A DNA stretch of 64,000 nt from G963663365 sp963663365. Lineage in GTDB: Bacteria > Hinthialibacterota > Hinthialibacteria > Hinthialibacterales > G963663365. Position 1 is the first letter of the stretch. Each line of letters begins with the position of its first letter. This document shows positions 45,495 through 54,628 of this stretch, piece by piece. The DNA lies in NCBI GenBank assembly GCA_963663365.2, contig CAXXIH010000004.1:1116001-1180000 (forward strand), written 5' to 3'. Both the position numbers and the translations under genes were made by a program. Under the pieces are notes generated by a model. That model had not been told where the DNA came from, made no database searches, and worked only from the letters and a program-made list of their open reading frames with translations.

Positions 45495-46319
45495 TTATTT
45501 CACCATACGAAGCGGGGCACGGCATTTGCCCTGCGCCCAGCGGATCGCCTGATTCGGATTTTTGCGATAGGCCGATGAAAATATGAATTCATGTTCCCAT
45601 TCGACCTCAAGTTCCCAAATCAACTTTGCCGTTTGGACAATACCTTCATCGCCTTTTAGCCTTTTGAGCTGCGTCCAAATCTTATCTTCATCCAACGGAT
45701 TCATACCATGGGCGGCTTTGATGTTGCTGAGAACGGCAATTAAGCCTAGAAGCCGCCGTGTTTCGGTTGATTCAAGCGGCTGGAGCTCCTTTTCTGTCTG
45801 TGCGGCGAAGTATTGTTCCAGAGGCTCAATGCTATCTTTGCCCAGGCTCACGATTGTGAATAAAACCGGGCGGTTCTGCAGACGGCTTATAACGTGTTCT
45901 TGTGGTGACAAGTTCGTATTGAAAAAGTAGGAAGTATCTTCATCCAGCATGATGTCCGAATAAGGTATGAGAACCGGTATCAACTCAGGCAACTTGCGTA
46001 CACGCGCCGCTTCGGCCACTGCTGCTATCGTTAAAGGCGCGTCCCTAAATGTATAACCCCCTTTTTCGTATTTGACGCACAAATAGCCATCGACCGCTTC
46101 GAACTCACCGGCTGCTTTTTCGACGATTGAGGTCCATGCTTGAATCTCCGCTTCACGGTCTTTTGTATCTATGCCTTCCAGCAATCCGGCGTACTTATCT
46201 ATCACAGCTGAGAGAATCTTTCCCTCTTTCTCGGTTGACCAAGCAGGATTAAGAACGGAAGACAGGATCAAAGATAGATAAATCGATGGAATAATAGAGA
46301 TTTTCGAGAAGTGTTGCAT
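45495..46319 (-). CDS. Secreted hypothetical protein, tandem paralog A
   Basis: 274 residues, strong ribosome site AGGAGG, signal peptide (SIIPSIYLSLILSSVLNPAWS). Mature protein is helical and charged, with APLTIAAVAEAARVRKLPELI at about 90-110 and a conserved C-terminus (GKCRAPLRMVK). No family recognised. It forms a direct duplicate with the gene at 46675: outside one patch the DNA is almost identical, and the terminator and leader were copied too. Residues about 115-150 (around YFFNTNLSPQEHVISRLQN) differ strongly between copies. The following minus-strand gene at 47645 shares APLxIAAVAE. Confidence 0.75.
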   Translation of the reverse strand: MQHFSKISIIPSIYLSLILSSVLNPAWSTEKEGKILSAVIDKYAGLLEGIDTKDREAEIQAWTSIVEKAAGEFEAVDGYLCVKYEKGGYTFRDAPLTIAAVAEAARVRKLPELIPVLIPYSDIMLDEDTSYFFNTNLSPQEHVISRLQNRPVLFTIVSLGKDSIEPLEQYFAAQTEKELQPLESTETRRLLGLIAVLSNIKAAHGMNPLDEDKIWTQLKRLKGDEGIVQTAKLIWELEVEWEHEFIFSSAYRKNPNQAIRWAQGKCRAPLRMVK

Positions 46320-46354
46320 TAAACCCTCCTAGCATCATTTAATAATCCATTTAT

Positions 46355-46489
46355 TAGAAGTGGTTTCAAAACTTCTTCAGGGCTACCAAGACTCCAACAA
46401 CCTAATTCGAAAGGTACTGAAACGGCGGCTCATCAGGAGATTCGCCCTCCCCCGACCATTCATAGTCTGAAGTTTTGAAACCAGTTCTA
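46355..46489. mobile_element. MITE-like element with 23-bp terminal inverted repeats
   Basis: Left end TAGAAGTGGTTTCAAAAC plus TTCTTCAG, right end CTGAAGTTTTGAAACCAGTTCTA. The ends are inverted copies with one mismatch and a 3-base indel. TA dinucleotides stand at both outer edges, as for IS630/Tc1-type insertions. The 135-bp interior holds an alpha-repeat fragment (CGGCTCATCAGGAGATTCGC at about 46425) and no gene. Homology between the two tandem gene copies ends at this left end. A transposase that could move it is not in the window. Confidence 0.6.
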
Positions 46490-46615
46490 ATATTTCTCGG
46501 AACTGAACAATAATACGGTCCTATCTGTATCTTAGTAACCGGTTTCTCTCAACTTAATTGACATACTACCCAATTATTCCCAACGGCCCCTCCAACATTT
46601 GAAACGTTCTATCAG

Positions 46616-46646
46616 AAAAAACGCCCAATGAGCACTATTGGGCGTT
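46616..46646 (-). terminator. Rho-independent terminator, right paralog copy
   Basis: Same 10-bp stem (AACGCCCAAT/ATTGGGCGTT) and T-run as at 45435-45466, about 30 bases after the stop of the 46675 gene. Shows that the duplication unit included the terminator. Confidence 0.9.
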
Positions 46647-46674
46647 AATAAAATCGATATTGTAAAAGGTTGAT

Positions 46675-47499
46675 TTATTTCACCATACGAAGCGGGGCAC
46701 GGCATTTGCCCTGTGCCCAGCGGATCGCCTGATCCGGATTTTTGCGGTAGACCGATGAGAATATGGATTCATGTTCCCATTCGACCTCAAGTTCCCAAAT
46801 CAGCTTTGCCGTTTGGACGATACTCTCGTCGCCTTTTAGCCTTTTGAGCTGCGTCCAAATCTTATCTTCATCCAACGGATTCATACCATGGGCGGATTTG
46901 ATGTTGCTGAGAACGGCAATTAAGCCTAGAAGCCGCCGTGTTTCGCGCGATTCAAGCGGCTGGAGCTCAATTTCAGTCTGCGAGGCTATATACTTTTCCA
47001 GTGGCTCGATACTGTCTTTACCCAGGCTCACGATTGTGTACAGAACAGGTTGATTTTGTAATGGACTTATCAAATGCTTCTGACTCGAAAAACTGTCTAT
47101 GATAAGATAATGATAATTATCCTGTAGCATAACATCCGAATATGGGATGAGAGTTTGTATCATCTCAGGTAGATGGCGTATACGCGCCGCCTCGGCTACC
47201 GCGGCTATTGTTAAAGGCGCGCTCCTAAATGTATGACCCCCCTTTTCGTGTTTGATGCAACAATAGCCATCGACCGCTTCGAACTCAGCGGCTGCTTGTT
47301 TGACGATTGAGGTCCATGCTTGAATCTCCGCTTCACGGTCTTTTGTATTTATGCCTTCCAGCAATCCGGTGTACTTATCTATCACAGCTGAGAGAATCTT
47401 TTCCTCCTTCTCGGTTGACCAAGCGGGATTAAGAGTGGCAAACAGAATCAAAGATAGATAAATCGATGGAATAATAGAGATTTTCGAGAAGTGTTGCAT
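46675..47499 (-). CDS. Secreted hypothetical protein, tandem paralog B
   Basis: 274 residues, same ribosome site, signal peptide and length as the gene at 45495, offset by exactly 1180 bp. It differs mostly in about residues 115-150, where it reads SDVMLQDNYHYLIIDSF, while the ends are nearly unchanged. Duplication unit is about 925 bp (46614-47538 against 45434-46358). No domain recognised. Exported by Sec and probably periplasmic. The frame is intact and substitutions keep it open, so both copies are likely functional. Confidence 0.75.
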   Translation of the reverse strand: MQHFSKISIIPSIYLSLILFATLNPAWSTEKEEKILSAVIDKYTGLLEGINTKDREAEIQAWTSIVKQAAAEFEAVDGYCCIKHEKGGHTFRSAPLTIAAVAEAARIRHLPEMIQTLIPYSDVMLQDNYHYLIIDSFSSQKHLISPLQNQPVLYTIVSLGKDSIEPLEKYIASQTEIELQPLESRETRRLLGLIAVLSNIKSAHGMNPLDEDKIWTQLKRLKGDESIVQTAKLIWELEVEWEHESIFSSVYRKNPDQAIRWAQGKCRAPLRMVK

Positions 47500-47644
47500 T
47501 AAACCCTCCTAGCATCATTTTATAATCCTTTTTTTAGTGTAGTACATCCGTGTCCCGGCGACAGGTTATCTTGTTGTATTTTTTTGAAATCCCCATCGGA
47601 TACGGATCATTGGGCTAGAGAGAGAGGATTTAACCATAGGCGCC

Positions 47645-48799
47645 TCAAGGAGTTTGGAGATCGTTTGAACCGGCGGCCGGCACGCCAAGTTCTGAGGCCA
47701 ATTCGATTTTCAAATTATTGAATTTGACTGTGATTTTTTCTTCCTTTTCTATGTGGAAAAGCGGGCCGCCATGACACCACCAGTCGAAATAAAGAAGTTT
47801 TTCGATATCTTTGGTCATGGTAATAGACCGAAAGAACTCATGCTTATAATTTCGGTATGGGTAATTATCCGGAATATCGTACTGTATTGATTTCCACATG
47901 CCGGTTACAGCAGAATACGCGCCCAATGGTGGATATTGTTTGGGCACGATAATGTTCATATAGTCGAATCCGGTAATTGCATTTTCATTTTCGGAAATAG
48001 GCAGAGGCAGATTTGATGTCTCTGCAACTGCCGCAATCGAAAGAGGCGCAGCCATCTTTGCGATTCTGCGATCATAGAAGCGTTCCATATCGAGCATTAC
48101 ATCCAGGACGCTTTGTTTGATCTCCAGGCTGCCGCTCAGATAAACGAGTGATTCAAATGATGCGACAATTCTTTCTCTGGCGTTTAATAAGTTTGTATAT
48201 TCGATTGTAGAGTGAGGCACATACGCCACATGAATCCATGCTGCGTTTGCCGCCGCTTGAAGGGCTTCTTCATAATTCTCGTTTGCCACGAGCGCGTCAC
48301 TTTTGCAGCACAAGAAATCCGTGGCCAATTGGATGTCGAGGTAATCCTGCAGGTTGCTAAAATGCACACCATCGTCTTCCACGCATTTTCGGCGTATTTG
48401 TTCCGCAACGTTTCCGATTGCGGCACTGCATTTTTTATAGTCGGTGAGGAGTCTTGAATGTTCAGTATCTAAAGAGGGATTTTGGCGGCCGTTGGGTTGA
48501 GACTTAGCGTTAAGGCTCAATAATTGTTGATCGGTTTGTACGATCCCTAATGTTTGGCAATGTTCCAGCAGGCTTTGTGCTTCAAGGAGCGTGTCTTGAA
48601 ATGTCCCGGATATTTTTTTGTAGTCGTTATCCTTAAAAGGAAAATCAACCGGCTCGTCCAGAAAGACTTTCCATTTTTCCAGTGCCGAAGAATCGTAATG
48701 ATTCAGTTCTGAATAGACGCTAACATATACGCCTATATGCAAAGCGATATACAGAATAATCCCAAGATAGAGAGCCGAGAAGAATCGTTGACTGCCCAT
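47645..48799 (-). CDS. Membrane-anchored hypothetical protein related to the tandem pair
   Basis: 384 residues with one N-terminal membrane helix (FSALYLGIILYIALHIGVYV) and a long helical extracytoplasmic part. APLSIAAVAETSNLPLP (around residue 250) closely matches APLTIAAVAEAARVRKLP of the two genes downstream, which suggests a shared domain. Similar anchored proteins with a conserved late motif sit near pseudopilins in Planctomycetes-like genomes, from memory. Same strand as the pair but separated by about 145 bp with a terminator-free gap. Function unknown. Confidence 0.65.
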   Translation of the reverse strand: MGSQRFFSALYLGIILYIALHIGVYVSVYSELNHYDSSALEKWKVFLDEPVDFPFKDNDYKKISGTFQDTLLEAQSLLEHCQTLGIVQTDQQLLSLNAKSQPNGRQNPSLDTEHSRLLTDYKKCSAAIGNVAEQIRRKCVEDDGVHFSNLQDYLDIQLATDFLCCKSDALVANENYEEALQAAANAAWIHVAYVPHSTIEYTNLLNARERIVASFESLVYLSGSLEIKQSVLDVMLDMERFYDRRIAKMAAPLSIAAVAETSNLPLPISENENAITGFDYMNIIVPKQYPPLGAYSAVTGMWKSIQYDIPDNYPYRNYKHEFFRSITMTKDIEKLLYFDWWCHGGPLFHIEKEEKITVKFNNLKIELASELGVPAAGSNDLQTP

Positions 48800-49004
48800 T
48801 GAACGATCTCAATTTCACTACAAAAGCGTCATAGACAGACGTATCCCTTAGGGATGTCATGCAGAACACCTTTGCCGAACATTCAGAAATACATTTATAC
48901 CCGCATTCGCAACGATGCGTGTGTTAGTGTGGCTCAATTAGACAATATAAACTTGGCTGTGCAATGTCAACTAAAGTAAGGAAATTCCCGGAAAAACACT
49001 TGAT

Positions 49005-49853
49005 CTATCCGACGGCGTTGCGAAGGTTCTTGGGATCGAGGGAATCGCGCAGGCCATCACCGAGTAAGTTGAATCCCAAAACAGTCAGCGCCAAAGCGAT
49101 GCCGGGGAATACGGATGTCCAGGGATAGACGCGTAAGGCGTCGCCGCCGTTTTGAATCATGCTGCCCCAGCTGGGTGCGGGCGGCTGCGCGCCAAGGCCG
49201 AGAAACGAAAGACCGGCTTCGGCCATAATCGCGGAGGCCAAACCCATGGTCCACCACACCAAAGCGGGCGCGAAACAGTTGGGGAGGATGTGTTTCCAAA
49301 TCACCAACCAGCCGGGCGCGCCATAGGCCTTGGCGGCGGAGATGTATTCGTAATTGCGCACGGTAAGCACCTGCCCGCGCATGAGCCGGGCCATGGTTGC
49401 CCATGACACGGAAGCCAGCGCAAAAAAGACGGCGAAGAGACCCTCACCGATTAAAACCGCAATGGCCACCACCAACAATAAGAAAGGAAACGCCATGGTG
49501 ATATCGACGGCCCGCATAATGAGTTGATCAATCCAGCCGCCGTAATACCCGGCCATGCAGCCTAAAATGACGCCGATCAACAATGCGACGGAACGGGCGC
49601 TGACTCCGATCAAGAGGCTGATGCGAGCGCCATAGACAACGCGGGAAAAGACATCGCGGCCCAACTCATCGGTACCGCACCAGTGCTGTGCGGAAGGTGG
49701 TTGATAACGTTCTACAAGTTCAATGCCATAGGGGTCGTAAGGAGCGATCAGCGGCGCGAACAAGGCGGTGAGTATTAACAACATCGAAAGCGCCAGGCCC
49801 ACATGGACCAGCGGATTTCGATAAATGCGTTTTAAGGCGCGGCGGTCAAGCAT
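49005..49853 (-). CDS. Oligopeptide/dipeptide ABC transporter permease (DppC/OppC type)
   Basis: 282 residues with about six membrane helices. N-terminal LALSMLLILTALFAPLIAPYDPYGI and HWCGTDELGRDVFSRVVYGARISLL are hallmarks of the DppC branch. The coupling loop YISAAKAYGAPGWLVIWKHILPN contacts the ATPase. Overlaps the other permease by 8 bases, so the two are coupled. With the binding lipoprotein upstream it forms most of a peptide/nickel-type importer; no ATPase genes follow in the window. Confidence 0.95.
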   Translation of the reverse strand: MLDRRALKRIYRNPLVHVGLALSMLLILTALFAPLIAPYDPYGIELVERYQPPSAQHWCGTDELGRDVFSRVVYGARISLLIGVSARSVALLIGVILGCMAGYYGGWIDQLIMRAVDITMAFPFLLLVVAIAVLIGEGLFAVFFALASVSWATMARLMRGQVLTVRNYEYISAAKAYGAPGWLVIWKHILPNCFAPALVWWTMGLASAIMAEAGLSFLGLGAQPPAPSWGSMIQNGGDALRVYPWTSVFPGIALALTVLGFNLLGDGLRDSLDPKNLRNAVG

Positions 49854-50769
49854 ATTTGATCCTTGGATCCAGCCAGGCGTAGAGAATATCGACGATAAGA
49901 TTGATCAAAACAAAGAAAAAGGCGCAAAAGATGACTGCGCCGGAAATGACGGCATAATCGCGGTTGGCGATGGCTCCCACAATAAAACGTCCGAGGCCCG
50001 GCCAAGAAAAAACGGTTTCGGTGAGTACCGAGCCGGACAAGTAGCTGGCGAAATCGAGCCCTACCACGGTGACGATGGGAATGAGCGCATTAGAAAAAGC
50101 GTGGCGGAATACGACTTGAACCGGCGTGCAGCCCTTGGCGCGCGCGGTACGCAGGTATTCTTCACCCAGCACCTCAAGCATGGTGGCGCGGGTCATACGG
50201 GCGAGCAGGGCGACGGATTGAGTGCCAAGGGCGATGGCGGGGAGAATCAGAAAAGGAAGCCCGCCATAACCGGAGGGTGGCAATAGACGCCAGTTCACAG
50301 CCACCAGCAGTATCAGTAATTGTCCCAGCCAAAAAACCGGTGTGGAGATACCGAGAAGTGAGAGAAAGATGGCGATTCGGTCATAGAGGGTATTGGGCAA
50401 GAGCGCGGATACCATGCCACCGGCAATGCCGATGATAACAGCTACAACCATGGCTGATACGGCAAGGACCAACGTGCGGGGAAAACATTCAAGAATCAGC
50501 GATGTGACGGGTTGTTTGTAAACAAAGGAGTAACCCAAATCTCCCTTGATCACATCGGTCATATAATCCGCGTATTGAATAATAAGGGGGCGATCTAAGC
50601 CCAGTTCCTTTTCAAGTTGCGCGCGGCGTTCCTCGCTAAGTTCACGTTGACCGGCGAGCATTGAAAGCGGATCGCCCGGTGCAACCCGCGCCAAAAAGAA
50701 AGTGATGGTAGCAACGCCCCACAAGATGGGAATCAACAATAAGAGGCGGCGAAAAATATAAGTTGTCAT
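49846..50769 (-). CDS. Oligopeptide/dipeptide ABC transporter permease (DppB/OppB type)
   Basis: 307 residues, six membrane helices. It opens with YIFRRLLLLIPILWGVATITFFL, followed by APGDPLSMLAG and ELGLDRPLIIQYADYM, and the coupling loop EYLRTARAKGCTPVQVVFRHAFSNALIP, all typical of DppB. Pairs with the next gene to form the membrane channel for peptides or similar solutes. Ninety bases after the binding-protein gene. Confidence 0.95.
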   Translation of the reverse strand: MTTYIFRRLLLLIPILWGVATITFFLARVAPGDPLSMLAGQRELSEERRAQLEKELGLDRPLIIQYADYMTDVIKGDLGYSFVYKQPVTSLILECFPRTLVLAVSAMVVAVIIGIAGGMVSALLPNTLYDRIAIFLSLLGISTPVFWLGQLLILLVAVNWRLLPPSGYGGLPFLILPAIALGTQSVALLARMTRATMLEVLGEEYLRTARAKGCTPVQVVFRHAFSNALIPIVTVVGLDFASYLSGSVLTETVFSWPGLGRFIVGAIANRDYAVISGAVIFCAFFFVLINLIVDILYAWLDPRIKYA

Positions 50770-50860
50770 ACTAAAAACTAAAAAATGTCAAAGAATCGCG
50801 TCTATCTGTGGCTTACTCGACCGAATGCAATAACCGAAGATTGAATATGTTCCGGCCATC

Positions 50861-52594
50861 TCACCCGGTTTCAACCTCCATGAAACGGGTGCCATTAAAC
50901 GTAAGCGGTTCTCGATATCCTTCCACGCGGGGATTGACTGCCTGCAGAATTTTACGGTGCCACATGAAAATTGCCGGACAGTCTTCATAGAGAAGACGGT
51001 CGGCGAGTTGATAGAGCCGTTCGCGCTCCTTTGCATCGACCACGGCTTTTTCTCTGGTGACTTCGACCAGTTTTGGATTACGCATGAGCATGATATCGAT
51101 AAAATGGGCTGTCGTTTCATCCGGCAGATTTCGCGCGGTTTCGATGATATTGTCGACTTCCGCATTTCGATAGCGTTTGTTTTGCGAACTGTGAAAGAGG
51201 GGAAATAAAAAGTTATCCGGATCGGGATAATCAGCATACCATTCGTAATAGGCGATGTCGTAATTGTTCTGATTTCGCAATTCGCGGTATGTGGACCATT
51301 CAGCGCGATTAAGACGGACCGAAATACCGACTTTGCTGAACTGAGCCTGCAAGGCTTCGAGAACCGGACGCGTATCGGGGCTGGTGTAAAGAATTTCACA
51401 TTCGAAACCGTTGGCGTAACCGGCCTCTTGGAGCAGCGTACGAGCCAGCTCGGGATCATGGGGGAATGGTTGACGTTCCTCATCATAGCCCAAGAGACCG
51501 GGGGGGATGGCCCCCTTTGCTTGAATTCCCAAATCTTCGCGTATGGTTTTTAAGATCAGGCCGATATCGGCCGCATGGACCATGGCTTTGCGAACCCGCA
51601 AATCATCGAACGGTTTACGGGTGGTATTGAAGGCCAGGAAAAATAGATGCAGCTGCTGGATTTCATGCAAAATGGCTTTGTCCTGGGTTTTTTGCCGCCA
51701 CAGGGGCACTTCAGGAAGTGGGACATTCAACACATCCAGACCTCCTGTTTCGAATTCGCTGACGGCGTTGGCATCGGTGGGAATAATCCGAAAGACGATC
51801 TTTTCCAGTTTCGGCAATTCATCCCAGTATTTATCATTGCGTACCAAGACGATTTCTTTATCACGTGTCCAATGATCCAGTTTCCAAGGCCCCGCACCGA
51901 CCGGATTCTCTTCAAAACTGCGGCCCGCCTCTTTTGCCTCGCGCACATCGGTTGCGCTGACAATGGCCGCGGCGGGCATAGCCAAAAGAGAGAGAAAAGG
52001 AGCGAAAGGTTCATTCAGCCGTATGTTTAGAACTTGATGTCCGGAGATTTCATAAATCTCAATTCCCGGCACACCCTCTAAAAAGACCGGATCGATTTCG
52101 TCATGGCTTGCGCCCGCTTTTATCGCGGCCTGGGCTTCTGTGTACCCTTTTGCTCCCAGGATTTTTTCAAGAACCCAGGTCGTTGTGGATTGAGTATCCG
52201 GGTGCAAAACCCGCTCAAGGCTGTATTTGACATCATAGGCGGTTATCGGATCGCCATTGGCAAAATGGATGCCTTCTTTCAAGACGAATTGAAAACGAGT
52301 TTGATCCTCTGAAACGCTGAGTCCGTCGGCCAAGTCTGTGACGACTTGACCGTTTTCATCGAGACGGATTAGTCCGCTGAAAATCATGGAGCAGACACGG
52401 CCATCAAAAACGCCCCAGGAACACGCCGGATCCAGGGTTGTAGGGTTTTTGGGTTCATAGAGGTAAAGCGTCCCTTTGGCGGATTCGCTTCCGCCACCGC
52501 ATGAGAGCCAGAAAAAGGCACAGCAGATCACCAATAGGGCGAGCGTGGCCCGCGCAGGTGAAAGAGGGAAGAGAAAAGTGCGCTGAATTTCCAT
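50861..52594 (-). CDS. Solute-binding lipoprotein of a peptide-type ABC importer (SBP_bac_5)
   Basis: About 577 residues from ATG 52594 (GTG 52612 is an alternative; neither has a clear ribosome site). Lipobox FWLSC gives a membrane-anchored mature protein. Family pattern: NPTTLDPACSWGVFDGRV, LADGLSVSEDQTRFQFVLKEGIHFANGDPITAYDVKYSLERV, NPVGAGPWKLDHW, VRKAMVHAADIG, and late FLFPLFHSSQNKRY. It captures peptides, nickel or sugar-like solutes and delivers them to the two permeases encoded downstream. First gene of the three-gene operon; ATPases must be supplied from elsewhere. Confidence 0.93.
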   Translation of the reverse strand: MEIQRTFLFPLSPARATLALLVICCAFFWLSCGGGSESAKGTLYLYEPKNPTTLDPACSWGVFDGRVCSMIFSGLIRLDENGQVVTDLADGLSVSEDQTRFQFVLKEGIHFANGDPITAYDVKYSLERVLHPDTQSTTTWVLEKILGAKGYTEAQAAIKAGASHDEIDPVFLEGVPGIEIYEISGHQVLNIRLNEPFAPFLSLLAMPAAAIVSATDVREAKEAGRSFEENPVGAGPWKLDHWTRDKEIVLVRNDKYWDELPKLEKIVFRIIPTDANAVSEFETGGLDVLNVPLPEVPLWRQKTQDKAILHEIQQLHLFFLAFNTTRKPFDDLRVRKAMVHAADIGLILKTIREDLGIQAKGAIPPGLLGYDEERQPFPHDPELARTLLQEAGYANGFECEILYTSPDTRPVLEALQAQFSKVGISVRLNRAEWSTYRELRNQNNYDIAYYEWYADYPDPDNFLFPLFHSSQNKRYRNAEVDNIIETARNLPDETTAHFIDIMLMRNPKLVEVTREKAVVDAKERERLYQLADRLLYEDCPAIFMWHRKILQAVNPRVEGYREPLTFNGTRFMEVETG

Positions 52595-52808
52595 CGCTAA
52601 GCGACCATACACTACGGTCTTGCGGCATACAACACGCCGCAGGTTATTTCAAATCACAGAGGGAAACCTTCAACGCGCCAAAATTGTCATAACCGGAAGT
52701 TTTTTCCAGCCTGTGTTACACTTTTGAACAGAGATTCTGCGACTCTTGGGGAGATCGTCCGGGAGCGCTTACAATTTTCATCGGTCACAAAAAAGAAGGA
52801 GCGAAGGC

Positions 52809-53216
52809 ATGTTCGAGCGATTTACAAACCGTCTAAGCGACAATGAAAAAGAGGCATTGATTGATCTGTTACAGTTGGTCGCCCGATCGGACGGTGAGAT
52901 TACATATTCCGAGCAGATGGCGCTTGAAAATTACGCCAAGGCTCATGACCTCGAATTGAAATCCCAGCCTGAAAATTTGGCCTTAGAGGACATTTTAAAA
53001 CGGTTTTCCAATTACCCGGCGAAAATCGTCGCGCTGCAAGAATTGATCCGCATGGCCGATATCGATGGATTCTATAGCGGAGAAGAGAAGGCCAATGTCA
53101 AAGAAATTGCCAAACAGCTGAATATTCCCGGTGATGTTGTGAAGAAGATCGAAGATTGGGTATTGCGGGCTTTGGCTCTGGCCCGGGAAGGCGAGAGCCT
53201 GTTGCTCGAAGAATAA
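52809..53216 (+). CDS. TerB-like tellurite-resistance-domain protein
   Basis: About 135 residues from ATG 52809 (AGGAG 7 bases upstream). All-helical; NEKEALIDLLQLVARSDGEITYSEQMALENYAK and LIRMADIDGFYSGEEKANVKEIAKQL carry the two Asp/Glu-rich turns of TerB/DUF533-type domains, which bind a metal ion. Usually a cytoplasmic accessory of stress or membrane-associated complexes. Seventy-seven bp before the M16 peptidase gene, perhaps one transcript. A tellurite role cannot be claimed from the fold alone. Confidence 0.8.
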   Translation: MFERFTNRLSDNEKEALIDLLQLVARSDGEITYSEQMALENYAKAHDLELKSQPENLALEDILKRFSNYPAKIVALQELIRMADIDGFYSGEEKANVKEIAKQLNIPGDVVKKIEDWVLRALALAREGESLLLEE

Positions 53217-53293
53217 TGCCGGTTTAATTCTGTATGTGGATATTGCCGGGGCCACAGCACGTTTATCCGCCCCGGCTTGAGGGATTGCTATGA

Positions 53294-54628
53294 ATGGGCA
53301 TACTGCGCTGGTATGCCATGATTATGAAACCGCCCCAATCCCGTTTTAATCCATTATTGCCCTATGAAGAGCGCCGTTTGCCATGCGGGGCCAAAGTGCT
53401 CTATCACCATAGTGACCGTCTGCCGATTGTGGCCGTGGATGTCTGGTTCCGTACAGGCGCTTGTAACGATCCCGAACCTTGGCAGGGAATATCCCATTTT
53501 TACGAACATATGTTTTTCAAAGGCTCGGAGCAGCACGGTACCGGTGAGTTGGACCGTCTGGTGAAATCACTGGGTGGGGATTGCAATGCAGCCACCTCAT
53601 GTGATTACACGCATTACGATGCCACGGTTCCATCTGTGGGCTGGCGGGAAGTCCTGGATGTGTTGATAGACAGTGTCCGTCGACCGCTGTTCGATGCCAC
53701 AGAGCTGGACCGCGAACGGCAGGTTGTTATCGAGGAGATCGCGCGGGCCGGAAGCATACCGTGGAGCATGCTGCACCAACGTTTTAATGAGAAGATTTTT
53801 GCGGCCTGCCCCTACCGGCGTGATGTTTTGGGTACGGAAGCCTGTTTGCGGAATATCGATGCCGCTGCCCTGCATACCTACCGTAGCAAACGGTATGTCC
53901 CCGAGCTGGCAACGATTTGTATTGTCGGCGATGTGGAACTGGATCCGCTATTGGAGGAATTGGCGCGGCTTACCGAAGGTTGGGAAGGAAGGTCTGAAGA
54001 CACCTATCCGGCGGAGTGGGGCATTATCGAGGAGCCCGCGGATTTAACGTTAAAAAAGGATGTGCAACAGGCCTACTACGCATGCGGATATCCCACAGGA
54101 GCGATTGTGGGCACGCCCGAAGAATACGCATTGGAAGCGGCCAGCGCGGTGCTTTGCGAAGGACGTTCTTCGCGTTTTGTCAAACGCCTTAAACTCGAGT
54201 TGGGCATCGTTTCCGGAATTTGGGCCGGGTATTGGCCCTTTAAGCAAGCGGGGTGTTTTGTGATCACCGGAACCACGGTGCCGCAATTCCTGCCCGATGT
54301 GGAAAACGAAATCCGCAATGAATTCGACCGCTTTTTAAATGAGGGTATGAGCGAGGCCGAATTGGATAAAGTTAAGACGTTGCACCGCGCCACGTATTTT
54401 TTGGATCACGAGAAGAACGCCGCTATCGCCGGCGCCTATGGGTATGCCGATATTTTGACGTGTGTGGAAGAGGCAGCCCGTTATCAAGAAGAATTGGAGC
54501 GGCTTACGATAGAAGATGTGATTGGCGCGGCCCGGCGCCTTTCTCAGCCGAACCGCCTTGTGAGCGCACGTTTGCTTCCGGAAAACGGCGAACAAGTTTG
54601 TCTCGAAGATTTTTCGGAGATTCCCTAG
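53294..54628 (+). CDS. M16-family zinc peptidase
   Basis: 444 residues, the size of a single-chain M16B subunit. Inverted zinc motif HFYEH (HxxEH) with FFKGSEQHGTGELDRLVKSLGG, and the third ligand Glu in ERQVVIEEIARAGS about 75 residues on. The second half is the catalytically inactive repeat of the fold (ASAVLCEGRSSRFVKRLK). Degrades peptides or processing signals, probably in the cytoplasm or periplasm; no signal peptide is evident. Its stop codon TAG (54626-54628) is the first three bases of a sequence identical to the terminal repeat of the 46355 element, so its C-terminus may have been cut by an insertion. Confidence 0.92.
   Translation: MGILRWYAMIMKPPQSRFNPLLPYEERRLPCGAKVLYHHSDRLPIVAVDVWFRTGACNDPEPWQGISHFYEHMFFKGSEQHGTGELDRLVKSLGGDCNAATSCDYTHYDATVPSVGWREVLDVLIDSVRRPLFDATELDRERQVVIEEIARAGSIPWSMLHQRFNEKIFAACPYRRDVLGTEACLRNIDAAALHTYRSKRYVPELATICIVGDVELDPLLEELARLTEGWEGRSEDTYPAEWGIIEEPADLTLKKDVQQAYYACGYPTGAIVGTPEEYALEAASAVLCEGRSSRFVKRLKLELGIVSGIWAGYWPFKQAGCFVITGTTVPQFLPDVENEIRNEFDRFLNEGMSEAELDKVKTLHRATYFLDHEKNAAIAGAYGYADILTCVEEAARYQEELERLTIEDVIGAARRLSQPNRLVSARLLPENGEQVCLEDFSEIP

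Larger units (their letters stand above)
46320..46674. other. Spacer between the tandem paralogs
   Basis: Contains the duplicated leader of paralog A (to about 46358), the inverted-repeat element at 46355-46489, about 125 bases of unique AT-rich DNA in which I see no feature, and the duplicated terminator of paralog B (46616-46646). Confidence 0.7.

Noticed and set aside
47107..47122. Fur-box-like GATAATGATAATTATC
   Set aside because: Lies inside the coding region of the second paralog, in the fast-changing patch, and is absent from the first copy.
50788..51486. 232-codon minus-strand frame
   Set aside because: Frame-shifted shadow of the binding-protein gene at 50861-52594.
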